From Ruegeria_C sp040830705 (GTDB taxonomy: Bacteria; Pseudomonadota; Alphaproteobacteria; Rhodobacterales; Rhodobacteraceae): a stretch of 64,000 nt of DNA. The stretch spans positions 62,001 through 126,000 of the forward strand of contig JBFOME010000005.1 in NCBI GenBank assembly GCA_040830705.1. The letters run 5' to 3'. The position numbers were made by a program, and so were the translations under genes. Below are positions 51,883 through 61,095 of this stretch, one piece after another. Each line of letters opens with the position of its first letter. Position 1 is the stretch's first letter. The notes beneath the pieces were generated by a model that saw only the letters and a list, made by a program, of their open reading frames with translations, was not told the origin of the DNA and ran no database searches.

Positions 51883-54138
51883 ATGCCCAAAGCCAAGATC
51901 AGCCGCGAAGAAGCGCTTGCCTTTCACCTCGAACCCACGCCGGGCAAGTGGGAGGTGCAGGCCACCGTCCCAATGACGACGCAGCGCGACCTGTCGCTGG
52001 CCTATTCGCCCGGCGTTGCGGTGCCCTGCGAGGAAATCGCCGAAAACCCCGAGACCGCCTATGATTATACCAACAAGGGCAATCTGGTTGCCGTGATCTC
52101 AAACGGGACCGCTGTTCTAGGGCTTGGCAATCTTGGCGCGCTGGGCTCAAAACCTGTGATGGAAGGCAAGTCGGTGCTGTTCAAGCGCTTTGCCGACGTG
52201 AATTCCATCGATATCGAGCTGGACACCGAGGATCCGGACGAGTTCTGCCGTGCTGTGCGCCTGATGGGGCCGACCTTTGGCGGCATCAACTTGGAAGATA
52301 TCAAGGCGCCCGAGTGTTTCATCATCGAGCAGCGCCTGAAAGAAGAGATGGATATCCCCGTCTTTCACGATGACCAGCATGGCACGGCGGTGATTTGCGC
52401 GGCGGGTTTGATCAATGCGCTGCATCTGTCGGGCAAGAAGATTGAGGACGTCAAAATCGTGCTCAACGGGGCCGGGGCGGCAGGTATCGCCTGTATCGAG
52501 CTTTTGAAGTCGATGGGTGCAAAACACGAGAATTGCATCGTTTGCGACACCAAGGGCGTGATCTATCAGGGCCGAACCGAGGGCATGAACCAGTGGAAAT
52601 CGGCCCACGCGATCAATACCGAGTTGCGCACGCTGGAAGAGGCGATGAAAGCTGCGGACGTGTTTCTGGGCGTGTCGGTCAAGGGTGCCTTGACCCAGGA
52701 CATGCTGGTCGCGATGGCAGAGAATCCGGTGATATTCGCGATGGCGAACCCCGACCCTGAAATCACGCCGGAAGATGCTCATGAGGTACGCCCCGACGCC
52801 ATTGTGGCAACGGGCCGGTCGGATTACCCCAACCAGGTCAACAACGTACTTGGTTTTCCCTATCTCTTCCGGGGTGCGCTGGATATTCACGCCCGCGCCA
52901 TCAATGACGAGATGAAGATCGCCTGCGCCCATGCCCTGGCGCAACTGGCGCGCGAGGATGTGCCGGATGAGGTTGCCATGGCCTATGGCAAGAGCCTGTC
53001 ATTCGGCCGTGATTACATTATCCCTACGCCCTTCGACCCGCGTCTGATCCACCGCATTCCACCAGCCGTGGCGCGGGCCGGGATGGATACCGGCGCGGCC
53101 CGTCGTCCGATCGTCGATATGGACGCTTATGAGTTGAGCCTGAAATCGCGGATGGATCCGACCGCCAGCATCCTGCGCGGCATGAACGCGCGCGCACGTG
53201 CGGCGCAAAGCCGGATGATCTTTGCCGAAGGCGACGATCCGCGCGTTCTGCGGGCTGCTGTCATGTATCAACGCTCGGGCTATGGTAAGGCGCTGGTTGT
53301 TGGCCGGGCCGAAGACGTGAAGCAAAAGCTGGAAGGCGTTGGCCTCAGCGATGCCACGCGAGAGCTTGAGGTGGTCAATGCGGCCAACACGTTGCACCTG
53401 GATGGCTACAAAAGCTTCCTCTACGACCGCCTTCAAAGAAAGGGCTTTGACGAAAAGGATGTCCACCGGCTTGCCGCCCGCGACCGGCATGTATTTTCGG
53501 CACTGATGCTGGCGCATGGGCATGGTGATGGCCTGGTGACCGGTGCAACGCGGAAATCGGCCCATGTGCTTGATCGGATCAACCATGTCTTTGACGCTGA
53601 CATTAACAGCGGAACTGCGGGGATCACTGCGCTGCTTCACAAGGGGCGCATCGTTCTGATCGGCGATACGCTTGTGCATGAATGGCCTGAGCCTGAGGAT
53701 CTGGCCAATATCGCGGAACGTGCGGCGGGCGTTGCGCGTCATATCGGGCTGGAGCCGCGAGTGGCCTTCGTCAGTTTCTCGACCTTTGGTTATCCGGTGT
53801 CAGAGCGGGCCGAAAAGATGCATCGCGCGCCTCAGGTGCTTGAGGCACGCGGTGTTGACTTTGAGTTCGAGGGCGAGATGACCGTTGATGTGGCGCTGAA
53901 CGCGCAGGCGCAGGCAGGTTATCCTTTCCAGCGTCTGACTGGTCCCGCAAATATCTTGATTGTACCGGCAAGGCACTCGGCCTCGATTTCGGTGAAGCTC
54001 ATGCAAGAGATGGGCGAAGCCAATGTGATCGGCCCGATCCTTGCCGGGATCGGGAAACCGATCCAGATTTGTTCGACCGGCTCCACCGCCAATGACATTC
54101 TGAACATGGCGGTGCTGGCCTCAAACGATCTGGGGTAA
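51883..54138 (+). CDS. maeB: NADP-dependent malic enzyme with C-terminal phosphotransacetylase-like domain
   Basis: The 751-residue multidomain enzyme converts malate to pyruvate and CO2. Malic domain: DLSLAYSPGVAVPCEEIA, VSNGTAVLGLGN-like VISNGTAVLGLGNLGALGSKPVMEGK, VFHDDQHGTAV. NAD(P) domain: LNGAGAAGIACIELL. The last 320 residues are a phosphotransacetylase-like domain that is regulatory in this family. ATG 51883 gives the family N-terminus (MPKAKISREEALAFHLEP); the upstream reading is rejected. A strong terminator follows. Confidence 0.96.
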   Translation: MPKAKISREEALAFHLEPTPGKWEVQATVPMTTQRDLSLAYSPGVAVPCEEIAENPETAYDYTNKGNLVAVISNGTAVLGLGNLGALGSKPVMEGKSVLFKRFADVNSIDIELDTEDPDEFCRAVRLMGPTFGGINLEDIKAPECFIIEQRLKEEMDIPVFHDDQHGTAVICAAGLINALHLSGKKIEDVKIVLNGAGAAGIACIELLKSMGAKHENCIVCDTKGVIYQGRTEGMNQWKSAHAINTELRTLEEAMKAADVFLGVSVKGALTQDMLVAMAENPVIFAMANPDPEITPEDAHEVRPDAIVATGRSDYPNQVNNVLGFPYLFRGALDIHARAINDEMKIACAHALAQLAREDVPDEVAMAYGKSLSFGRDYIIPTPFDPRLIHRIPPAVARAGMDTGAARRPIVDMDAYELSLKSRMDPTASILRGMNARARAAQSRMIFAEGDDPRVLRAAVMYQRSGYGKALVVGRAEDVKQKLEGVGLSDATRELEVVNAANTLHLDGYKSFLYDRLQRKGFDEKDVHRLAARDRHVFSALMLAHGHGDGLVTGATRKSAHVLDRINHVFDADINSGTAGITALLHKGRIVLIGDTLVHEWPEPEDLANIAERAAGVARHIGLEPRVAFVSFSTFGYPVSERAEKMHRAPQVLEARGVDFEFEGEMTVDVALNAQAQAGYPFQRLTGPANILIVPARHSASISVKLMQEMGEANVIGPILAGIGKPIQICSTGSTANDILNMAVLASNDLG

Positions 54139-54153
54139 CCCTTCAACAACAGA

Positions 54154-54181
54154 AAACCCGCCGATTGTTTTCGGCGGGTTT
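54154..54181. terminator. terminator after maeB
   Basis: Arms AAACCCGCCGA (54154-54164) and TCGGCGGGTTT (54171-54181) have a 6-base loop, then CTTGTTTCT. This is a good intrinsic terminator between convergent maeB and msrA, probably bidirectional. Confidence 0.85.
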
Positions 54182-54200
54182 CTTGTTTCTGTCTGGATGA

Positions 54201-54863
54201 TCAGCTTCCAGCGAACGGTGCCGCATCACCCCAGAGCTGCTTTACCCGCGCATCCCGGCCGCAGGCTTCGCGATAGAGCTTATAGGCCGTTTTCTGACGT
54301 TTGGGGCCAAAGCGGGTAAGTACGAGGTTCTTGCCTTTGTAATAGTCCTGATGAGACGCATCTGCCGGATAGAACGCACCGGCGGATTTCACAGGCGTTA
54401 CGATCTTTTGCCCCAGATCCGATTGTGCCTGGGCCTTGACCTGCTCTGCCAGCGCCTTTTCGCTATTGTTAGAGACAAAAACTGCCGTGCGATAGCTGTC
54501 GCCCCGGTCGCAGAACTGGCCGCCCGCATCCGTGGGGTCGACCGAACGGAAGAACATCTCAAGCAGCTGCTCACGCGAGACCTTGCCGGGGTCAAACGTG
54601 ATCTGCACCGCCTCATAATGGCCGGTACCGCCCTTGGTGACTTGTTTGTAGCTCGGGTTCTTGACCGTGCCGCCAGTAAAGCCCGAGACGGCCTCGATCA
54701 CGCCGGGCACCTTTTCGAAATCGGATTCGACGCACCAGAAACAGCCGCCCGCCACCGTGAGGGTTTCCGGGCTGGCTGATGCGACGGGCGCGGCGCGCAA
54801 GGCTGCGGCAAGCGCGATCAGGGTAAAGAGAGCGATGGTTTTGATATGATCGGTCAGGGTCAT
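54201..54863 (-). CDS. msrA: exported peptide-methionine (S)-S-oxide reductase MsrA
   Basis: The 220-residue MsrA has an N-terminal signal or anchor (hydrophobic 9-22, then APVASA). The catalytic GGCFWCVESDFEK has C41 as nucleophile. SGFTGGTVKNPSYKQV, GHYEAVQITFDP and the later SHQDYY motif are standard. It repairs oxidised methionine, here probably in the periplasm. ATG 54861-54863 has GGAGG upstream. It is divergent from the aminotransferase gene. Confidence 0.94.
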   Translation of the reverse strand: MTLTDHIKTIALFTLIALAAALRAAPVASASPETLTVAGGCFWCVESDFEKVPGVIEAVSGFTGGTVKNPSYKQVTKGGTGHYEAVQITFDPGKVSREQLLEMFFRSVDPTDAGGQFCDRGDSYRTAVFVSNNSEKALAEQVKAQAQSDLGQKIVTPVKSAGAFYPADASHQDYYKGKNLVLTRFGPKRQKTAYKLYREACGRDARVKQLWGDAAPFAGS

Positions 54864-55005
54864 GTCGGGCCTCCTTTGACCTGATGGTGTGGCGATGGGC
54901 GGTTCGAGGCAAGGGGATGACATGGTTTGTCACATGCAGGTGACCGGAGTTTATCCCTTGGCGGGCAGACGTCCCGGCAGTAGCGTGCGCGCCGGAGGAG
55001 ACATC

Positions 55006-55917
55006 ATGGCAGACAAGATGAGCACGCATCAGGCCGAAGACGATGCGCGGAACGAGGCAATTCTGATCTATCTGAACGGTCAGATCGTGCCGAAAGCGCA
55101 GGCCACGGTCAGCGTCTATGACAGCGGGTTCATGCTGGGCGATGGCGTGTGGGAGGGGTTGCGGTTATACAGTGGACGCTGGGCGTTTCTGGATGAACAT
55201 ATCGACCGGCTGTTCGAGGCGGCCAAGGCGATCGATCTGGATATCGGGTTGGACCGCGACGGTGTGATCAAGGCGCTGCTGGACACCCAGGCGGCCAATG
55301 GCATGACCACCGATGCCCATGCGCGGCTGATGGTAACGCGGGGTGTCAAGATGCGTCCGTTCCAGCACCCGTCGCTCAGCCGGCAGGGACCGACTGTCGT
55401 GATCATCATGGAACACTCCCGGCCCAACCTGCCTCGCCCGATCCGGTTGGCCACCGTACCGCATCTGCGTGGGCTGCCGATGACGCAGGACCCTAAGTTG
55501 AACTCACACTCTAAGCTGAACTGTATCCTCGCCTGTATCGCGGCGGAAAAGGCGGGCGCGGATGAGGCGCTGATGCTGGATGTGAACGGCTTCGTGAATA
55601 CGACCAATGCCTGCAACTTCTTCATTGTGCGCAAGGGTGCGGTTTGGACCTCGACCGGGGATTACTGCATGAACGGGATCACACGCCAGAAGGTCATCGA
55701 TCTGTGCCGGGCGGATGGCATTCCGGTGTTCGAACGGAACTATTCGCTGGTCGATACCTATGGCGCGGATGAGGCGTTCCTCACGGGTACCTTCGGGGCC
55801 CAGACCCCGGTGGGCGAGATTGACGGGCGCCAGATCGGGACCGGTGATATGGGTCCGGTCACCAAGCACATCCGCACGCTTTACAAGGCACTGATCGACC
55901 GGGAGAGTGCGACATGA
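55006..55917 (+). CDS. class IV PLP-dependent aminotransferase
   Basis: The 303-residue protein is of the branched-chain/D-amino-acid aminotransferase group. IYLNGQIVPKAQATVSVYDSGFMLGDGVWEGLRLYSGR and LDEHIDRLFEAAKAIDL start the fold. The PLP lysine is probably in SHSKLNCILACIAA. DEALMLDVNGFVNTTNACNFFIVRKG and ITRQKVIDLC complete it. The exact substrate cannot be read from sequence, so no ilvE symbol is given. GGAGGAG at 54994-55000 sets the start. The stop overlaps the sulfotransferase-like gene. Confidence 0.88.
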   Translation: MADKMSTHQAEDDARNEAILIYLNGQIVPKAQATVSVYDSGFMLGDGVWEGLRLYSGRWAFLDEHIDRLFEAAKAIDLDIGLDRDGVIKALLDTQAANGMTTDAHARLMVTRGVKMRPFQHPSLSRQGPTVVIIMEHSRPNLPRPIRLATVPHLRGLPMTQDPKLNSHSKLNCILACIAAEKAGADEALMLDVNGFVNTTNACNFFIVRKGAVWTSTGDYCMNGITRQKVIDLCRADGIPVFERNYSLVDTYGADEAFLTGTFGAQTPVGEIDGRQIGTGDMGPVTKHIRTLYKALIDRESAT

Positions 55918-56627
55918 AGATCGCCATGTGGTCCGGGCCGCGCAACCTGTCAACCGCCATGATGTACAGTTTCGGCGCGCGCGCCGATTGCGCCGTGATC
56001 GACGAGCCCTTCTATGCCGCCTATTTGGCACGCACGGGCATCGACCACCCGATGCGGGACGAGGTGCTGGCAACGCAGGATCAGGACGCGGATCAGGTCG
56101 CGCAGTATCTCTGTGGCCCCAATCCTGGCGCGCGGCCTTTTTGGTATCAAAAGCATATGGCCCAACACATGGTGGACGGCATTTCGCGCGACTGGATGCG
56201 GGGTGTACGTAACGTCTTCCTGATCCGCCATCCTGCGCGGGTGATCGCCAGCTATGTGGCTAAGCGCGAAAACCCGGTGCTTGACGATATCGGATTTCGC
56301 CAACAGGTGGACCTGTTCGACGAAGTCAAGGCCTGGGACCTGTCGCCGGTTGTTGTCGATAGCCACGATATCCGTGCCGCGCCAGCTGTGATGTTGGAAA
56401 AGTTATGTGATGCAATAGGCGTCCCATGGTCGCCGCATATGTTGAGCTGGCCGCGCGGCGGTCACAAGGATGACGGGGTTTGGGCGGCGCATTGGTACGG
56501 TGCCGTTTGGCAGTCAACGGGATTTGCAGAACCCGAAGGCGCGCTGCCGGATGTTCCGCAAGAATTGCAGCCCCTGCTGGATGCATCCATGCCCTATTAT
56601 GAGCATATGATGGCTGACCGGATTTGA
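55914..56627 (+). CDS. sulfotransferase-like P-loop protein
   Basis: The 237-residue product starts MKIAMWSGPRNLSTAMMYSFG, a PAPS-type P-loop as in sulfotransferases. VFLIRHPARVIASYVAKR provides the second, 3'-phosphate-binding motif. A PAPS-dependent transfer is inferred, and the acceptor is unknown. The ATGA overlap with the aminotransferase (55914-55917) argues for a joint pathway in which an amino or keto acid product is the acceptor, or for a shared regulatory need. This is not proven. Confidence 0.8.
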   Translation: MKIAMWSGPRNLSTAMMYSFGARADCAVIDEPFYAAYLARTGIDHPMRDEVLATQDQDADQVAQYLCGPNPGARPFWYQKHMAQHMVDGISRDWMRGVRNVFLIRHPARVIASYVAKRENPVLDDIGFRQQVDLFDEVKAWDLSPVVVDSHDIRAAPAVMLEKLCDAIGVPWSPHMLSWPRGGHKDDGVWAAHWYGAVWQSTGFAEPEGALPDVPQELQPLLDASMPYYEHMMADRI

Positions 56628-56648
56628 GAGTGCGCAACGCCGTGCAGG

Positions 56649-57689
56649 TCAGTGGGGAGCTTCCAGCAGGCGCAGATTTTGTTTGCGTTCTTCAAATCCC
56701 GGATGAGTGCTGAGCCAGTCGGAGGTTCCCTCATGCGTGGGCAGGTCGAGACTGTCGAAGAACTTCAGCAACCCGGCCGGATCATAACCGGCCTCCTGCG
56801 CGAGGGTGGCGCCGAACGTGTCGGCCTGCAGCTCATGCTCGCGCGAATAGGACAGCGACAGAATCAGATTGCCCTGCAACAATGCGTCTTCAAGGATCGG
56901 GCCGGTATCGCCCGCGAGCATGCTGATCAGAACAAATCCACCGAGCGAGCGATAGACCTGCTTGAGCCCGTGATCACCGGCGACATGGCCCATCTCGTGT
57001 CCGATCACACCGGCCAGCGCGTCGACTGAAGCGGCGTGCACCAGGGCGTCGGTGACGACGATTGTGCCACCGGGCAGGGCAAAGGCGTTCGGCCCCATGT
57101 CCGGCATATGGCGGAAGGCGAGGCGGTAGTCATGGGTTTTGCCTTCGGGGCCAAGCTGATCGAACAACAGGTCAAAGACCTGTCGCACTTCGGCTTTACG
57201 CTCTGCGTCGAGCTGGCTGGGTTTGGTCATTATGCGGTCCATGCTGGCCAGCAAGCCCTGATCCATCGTGCTGACAACCGGGGCAGGCGTCATCCAAACG
57301 GCCGCATGGACCAAAGCGGTTAAGCCGTATCTCCACATGGCCCAAGCGCCGATAACACAAGCCAGTGCAACGGCGATGAGCCGCGGGTGAAATTGCTCGA
57401 ACCAGTGCAGTGACGTGTGATCGCCCAGCAACTCGTCAACCGCGTCATGAGCATCGGTAAGAAACAGGGTGCCATCGGGCAGGATGATCCTCCGCTCTGC
57501 CTGGCCCAGGCGTGGTTCGATCTTCACCTCGGCCAGTGCGGTCTGGGTCAGAATTTTCTGCTCCGGATCAATCAGCCAGGCCTGATCTTGGCCCACCGCC
57601 AACCGGGCGGGCAATTCGCGCGAACTGAGCGGTGGATAGGCGCGCCCCCGGATTGAGACGCTGCCTTGTGTTGAGCGGATGAAGGGCAT
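56649..57689 (-). CDS. M48 family metallopeptidase
   Basis: The 346-residue protein has zinc motif HEMGH (231-235) in AGVIGHEMGHVAGDHGLK, one membrane helix near 103-122, and a glutamate ligand in YSREHELQADTFGATLAQEAGYDP. It resembles BepA/YggG-like M48 peptidases. The N-terminal 100 residues are not a recognised domain. Nineteen bases separate it from the upstream DUF898 gene, so the two are probably co-transcribed. Confidence 0.9.
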   Translation of the reverse strand: MPFIRSTQGSVSIRGRAYPPLSSRELPARLAVGQDQAWLIDPEQKILTQTALAEVKIEPRLGQAERRIILPDGTLFLTDAHDAVDELLGDHTSLHWFEQFHPRLIAVALACVIGAWAMWRYGLTALVHAAVWMTPAPVVSTMDQGLLASMDRIMTKPSQLDAERKAEVRQVFDLLFDQLGPEGKTHDYRLAFRHMPDMGPNAFALPGGTIVVTDALVHAASVDALAGVIGHEMGHVAGDHGLKQVYRSLGGFVLISMLAGDTGPILEDALLQGNLILSLSYSREHELQADTFGATLAQEAGYDPAGLLKFFDSLDLPTHEGTSDWLSTHPGFEERKQNLRLLEAPH

Positions 57690-57707
57690 CGGCGCTGCGC
57701 GGTGCGG

Positions 57708-58775
57708 TTAGACCGCGACCTCGATCCCGAACCCTTCGAGATCGCCATAGGCGTCGCCAATAGCGTTGCCGCTGGCGGTTTCCTCGTCGACAAAATCATC
57801 CAGAGAGCCGCCGGGATAGAGAATGGTGTGGTTGGCCAGGTAGCGCGCGCGCCGTACATGTGCCCAGGGCATCATGAGACCAAGCGTCAGAACCACGACA
57901 AAGAAGTTCGATACCGAAATCCACATCAGTTTCAGCGGCGAAACGCTGGAGTGAAAGCTGTGCGCATCGTCGAGCGTGAGGTTATTGTAAACCGTGTTGC
58001 GCACCATCGCATGATAGATCAACGCCGCCGGAACAATGGCCACCAGAAAGATCGCATAGATCAGCCCCAAGCTGATGAGTGCTGCGGCCTCGTCAGAGCC
58101 GTTTTCAAGCGACTGAAATGCGGTTGGAAATTCCACGCTGGTGCTGGCAAGTGCCAACAAGATCATTAGAGATCCGAGACCCCAGATAACGGCCGCCAGC
58201 AGCGCCTTGTAGAACGGACCGATCGTGCTGCTGAAGTTGAACCGTGTCGTGCCCAGCCCGTGACCATTGGCCAGAAAACGCTGCGTGGCACGGGTGACGA
58301 AGGGCCATGTGGTATAAAGCGATAGAGCAGCGAGGAAAGGATATAGGTAGTAGACCTTCAGTGCGGACCCAAAGCCGCCATGAAATGTGAACCGGATATT
58401 CGACCAGCTTGACATCCGGGCATTGAAGCGCAGCGACCGAACCAGCAGGTAAGGGATCAGCGCGATCAGGCCCAGGACCATCACGACTACCGCAATCTCG
58501 TTCGTGCTGAGCAGCGCGTAGGCCACGATACCGGCAATGACGATTAATCGCCCGATCAGGATTTGCATGCCGGTGGCGTGATAGTCGAAATTGCGCCCGG
58601 CCACATAGGTGTTCTGGTAGAAATACTTCTTGGTTCGGACCTTGGCCCAGGCACTGTAGATGCCGAGAGTCAGGATCGACAGCAGCAGGTTGACGATCCA
58701 GATCCCGAAAAACTCCCGTGCGGAACCGCGGAATTCGAATCCCGCGCTTGAAATATGTGAGTTGCTTCCCCGCAT
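57708..58775 (-). CDS. DUF898 (YjgN) membrane protein
   Basis: The 355-residue inner-membrane protein has about seven or eight helices. FEFRGSAREFFGIWIVNLLLSILTLGIYSAWAKVRTKKYFYQNTYVAG is the YjgN signature. It repeats near the C-terminus as LKLMWISVSNFFVVVLTLGLMMPWAHVRRARYL, an internal duplication of the motif. The function is unknown. It is paired with an M48 peptidase, an association that may indicate membrane quality control (inference). Confidence 0.88.
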   Translation of the reverse strand: MRGSNSHISSAGFEFRGSAREFFGIWIVNLLLSILTLGIYSAWAKVRTKKYFYQNTYVAGRNFDYHATGMQILIGRLIVIAGIVAYALLSTNEIAVVVMVLGLIALIPYLLVRSLRFNARMSSWSNIRFTFHGGFGSALKVYYLYPFLAALSLYTTWPFVTRATQRFLANGHGLGTTRFNFSSTIGPFYKALLAAVIWGLGSLMILLALASTSVEFPTAFQSLENGSDEAAALISLGLIYAIFLVAIVPAALIYHAMVRNTVYNNLTLDDAHSFHSSVSPLKLMWISVSNFFVVVLTLGLMMPWAHVRRARYLANHTILYPGGSLDDFVDEETASGNAIGDAYGDLEGFGIEVAV

Positions 58776-58877
58776 GACTGCCTCTGTGTTCTGCCAGATT
58801 ACCGATACGCGAGCTGCCCGGTTTCACCTTGGGCGGCCCGCGTTCAGGAATCACAGAACAAAGGGGCAAATGTTTGT

Positions 58878-58913
58878 CAGAGTTGTAGCACTCCAGGGGT
58901 ATCTACAACTCTG
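58878..58913 (-). terminator. probable argG terminator
   Basis: A perfect 11-bp inverted repeat, CAGAGTTGTAG (58878-58888) and CTACAACTCTG (58903-58913), begins nine bases after the argG stop. No strong U-run follows on the minus strand. Confidence 0.55.
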
Positions 58914-58921
58914 GCGCGTAT

Positions 58922-60145
58922 TTATTTCAGGCGCTTGTCGCGTGCTGCCAGCAGCTTCAGGCGCAGTGCGTTCAGCTGGATAAAGCCCGCCGCGTCCTTC
59001 TGATCATAAGCGCCAGCGTCTTCCTCGAAGGTCACGTGCGCCTCGGAATAGAGCGAATGATCCGACCAGCGGCCCACGGTCGAGGCAAGGCCCTTGTAGA
59101 GCTTCACGCGCACGGTGCCGGTGACATGCTCTTGCGACCGATCGATGGCCGCCTGCAGCATCTCACGCTCGGGGCTGTACCAGAAGCCGTTATAGATCAG
59201 CTCGGCATATTGCGGCATCAGCTGGTCTTTCAGATGCATCGCGCCACGGTCCATAGTGATGGATTCGATACCACGATGCGCTTCCAGCAGGATCGTGCCG
59301 CCCGGCGTTTCATAGATCCCGCGCGATTTCATGCCCACGAACCGGCCTTCGACCAAATCGAGACGACCAATCCCATGTTTGCCGCCATACTCATTCAGCT
59401 TGGTCAGGATGGTTGCGGGGCTAATCGCCTCGCCATTGATGCTGACCGCGTCGCCTTTTTCAAAGCCGATCTCGATGAATTCCGGCTCATTCGGCGCGTC
59501 CTCGGGGTGGACGGTGCGCTGATAAACGTAGTCAGGCGCCATATCAGCAGGGTCTTCCAGCACCTTACCCTCGGACGAGGTGTGCAGCAGGTTGGCATCG
59601 ACCGAGAAGGGGGCCTCGCCACGTTTGTCCTTGGCAATCGGGATCTGGTTGGCTTCGGCAAACTCCAGCAGCTTGGTGCGGCTGGTCAGGTCCCACTCGC
59701 GCCAGGGTGCGATCACCTTGATGTCGGGGTTCAGCGCGTAGGCCGCCAGTTCGAAACGGACCTGATCGTTGCCCTTGCCTGTCGCGCCATGGGCCACGGC
59801 GTCGGCTCCAGTTGCTGCAGCAATCTCAACCAGACGTTTCGAAATCAGCGGCCGCGCGATCGAGGTGCCCAGCAGATACAGACCTTCATACTGTGCATTG
59901 GCGCGGAACATCGGGAAAACGAAATCGCGAACGAACTCTTCGCGGATATCCTCAATATAGATGTTCTCGGGCTTGATCCCCAAGAGCTCGGCCTTCTTGC
60001 GAGCAGGCTCCAATTCTTCGCCCTGGCCCAGATCGGCGGTAAAGGTCACCACCTCGCACCCGTATTCGGTCTGCAGCCATTTCAGGATGATCGACGTATC
60101 AAGCCCGCCGGAATAGGCCAGCACAACTTTCTTGGGCGCGGACAT
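58922..60145 (-). CDS. argG: argininosuccinate synthase
   Basis: The 407-residue enzyme joins citrulline and aspartate with ATP in arginine synthesis. The P-loop VVLAYSGGLDTSIILKWL (about 7-24), AHGATGKGNDQVRFELAAYAL, and the GRLDLVEGRFVGMKSRGIYETPGG block are all present. ATG 60145 (MSAPKK) is preferred; the upstream in-frame start adds five residues. A long open frame on the opposite strand is a GC-driven shadow. Confidence 0.97.
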   Translation of the reverse strand: MSAPKKVVLAYSGGLDTSIILKWLQTEYGCEVVTFTADLGQGEELEPARKKAELLGIKPENIYIEDIREEFVRDFVFPMFRANAQYEGLYLLGTSIARPLISKRLVEIAAATGADAVAHGATGKGNDQVRFELAAYALNPDIKVIAPWREWDLTSRTKLLEFAEANQIPIAKDKRGEAPFSVDANLLHTSSEGKVLEDPADMAPDYVYQRTVHPEDAPNEPEFIEIGFEKGDAVSINGEAISPATILTKLNEYGGKHGIGRLDLVEGRFVGMKSRGIYETPGGTILLEAHRGIESITMDRGAMHLKDQLMPQYAELIYNGFWYSPEREMLQAAIDRSQEHVTGTVRVKLYKGLASTVGRWSDHSLYSEAHVTFEEDAGAYDQKDAAGFIQLNALRLKLLAARDKRLK

Positions 60146-60281
60146 GGAAGTTCCTCTCAATCGAATGACGGATGGCCCCTAGCGGTTTTTTGGCAACAGG
60201 GCAAGCTGGTGCGGCTATCCTGCCTTGGCGACGCGGGCGAATTCGGAAACAAAGACGCACGAATAGATTGAGAGGCGTGTT

Positions 60282-61037
60282 ATGAAGGGTTGGAACTTTT
60301 TTCTACATTCAGTGAAGCTGGTGTTCCGGAACCTGCAAGAGGCCTTGCAGATCGGGCTTGTTCCATCGGTAATCATGGCGTTTCTGATCGCCCTAGTCTT
60401 CAACCAAAGCGGCCTTTCAATGGCGCAGGTTTCAGGAGATGCGGTTACGGATTTAGCCGAGGCTCAAGCAGAAATAAGGCCCGGCTGGCTGTTTCTCGGT
60501 GGCCTGATCTGGGGCTTGATCACACTGTGGATTTTTGTCTCTTGGCACCGCTTTGTCCTGCTTGAGGAATACCCGAAGGGCTGGGTTCCGCCGCTCCATT
60601 TTGATCGCATGTTGGGGTATTTTGGAAAAGGCCTGATGATTGTCGTGCTCATGGTTCTGATCGGCATGGCCGCCACGCTCATTTCAAGTTTGCTGGGAGC
60701 TTTGGGTGTCGTGGTGATGATTGCAGTCTGGATATTTCTTGTGGTGATGTTCTACCGCCTGAGCGTTGTCTTGCCAGCGACGGCAATCGGTCGCCCGATA
60801 AGTTTTGGCGATGCCTGGCGGGCAACCCAAGGCAGCACCGGCGCGATCGTGTTGCTGGTGGTCATCATGGCGCTTGTTCAACTGGGCTTGCAGGTGGTCT
60901 TTGGGGTCGCGATTTCTATCGTGCCGGTTCTTGGTATTGCGGTTCAGGTCATCGTCACGCTGATTTTCTCGTTGATCAACGTTAGCATCCTGACGACGCT
61001 TTATGGTCACTATATTGAGGGTCGGGCGCTCGACTGA
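60282..61037 (+). CDS. multi-span inner-membrane protein of unknown function
   Basis: The 251-residue protein has about five to six hydrophobic helices (roughly 25-40, 68-85, 112-135, 140-165, 183-210, 215-240). It starts MKGWNFFLHSVKLVFRN, an amphipathic N-terminus. I do not recognise a named family with confidence, though its layout resembles uncharacterised multi-helix membrane domains common in alphaproteobacteria. AGAGG lies before the ATG. It is divergent from argG and followed by ilvA 58 bases later. Confidence 0.75.
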   Translation: MKGWNFFLHSVKLVFRNLQEALQIGLVPSVIMAFLIALVFNQSGLSMAQVSGDAVTDLAEAQAEIRPGWLFLGGLIWGLITLWIFVSWHRFVLLEEYPKGWVPPLHFDRMLGYFGKGLMIVVLMVLIGMAATLISSLLGALGVVVMIAVWIFLVVMFYRLSVVLPATAIGRPISFGDAWRATQGSTGAIVLLVVIMALVQLGLQVVFGVAISIVPVLGIAVQVIVTLIFSLINVSILTTLYGHYIEGRALD

Positions 61038-61095
61038 CCCTTGTATACCGATGTATTTCTTGCCCTTTCGGCGATGATACGGCAGTGACGCGGTC

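Noticed and set aside
59036..60271. 411-codon open frame antisense to argG
   Set aside because: Its composition is an artefact of GC-rich third positions in argG. It has no domain, and argG is unmistakable.
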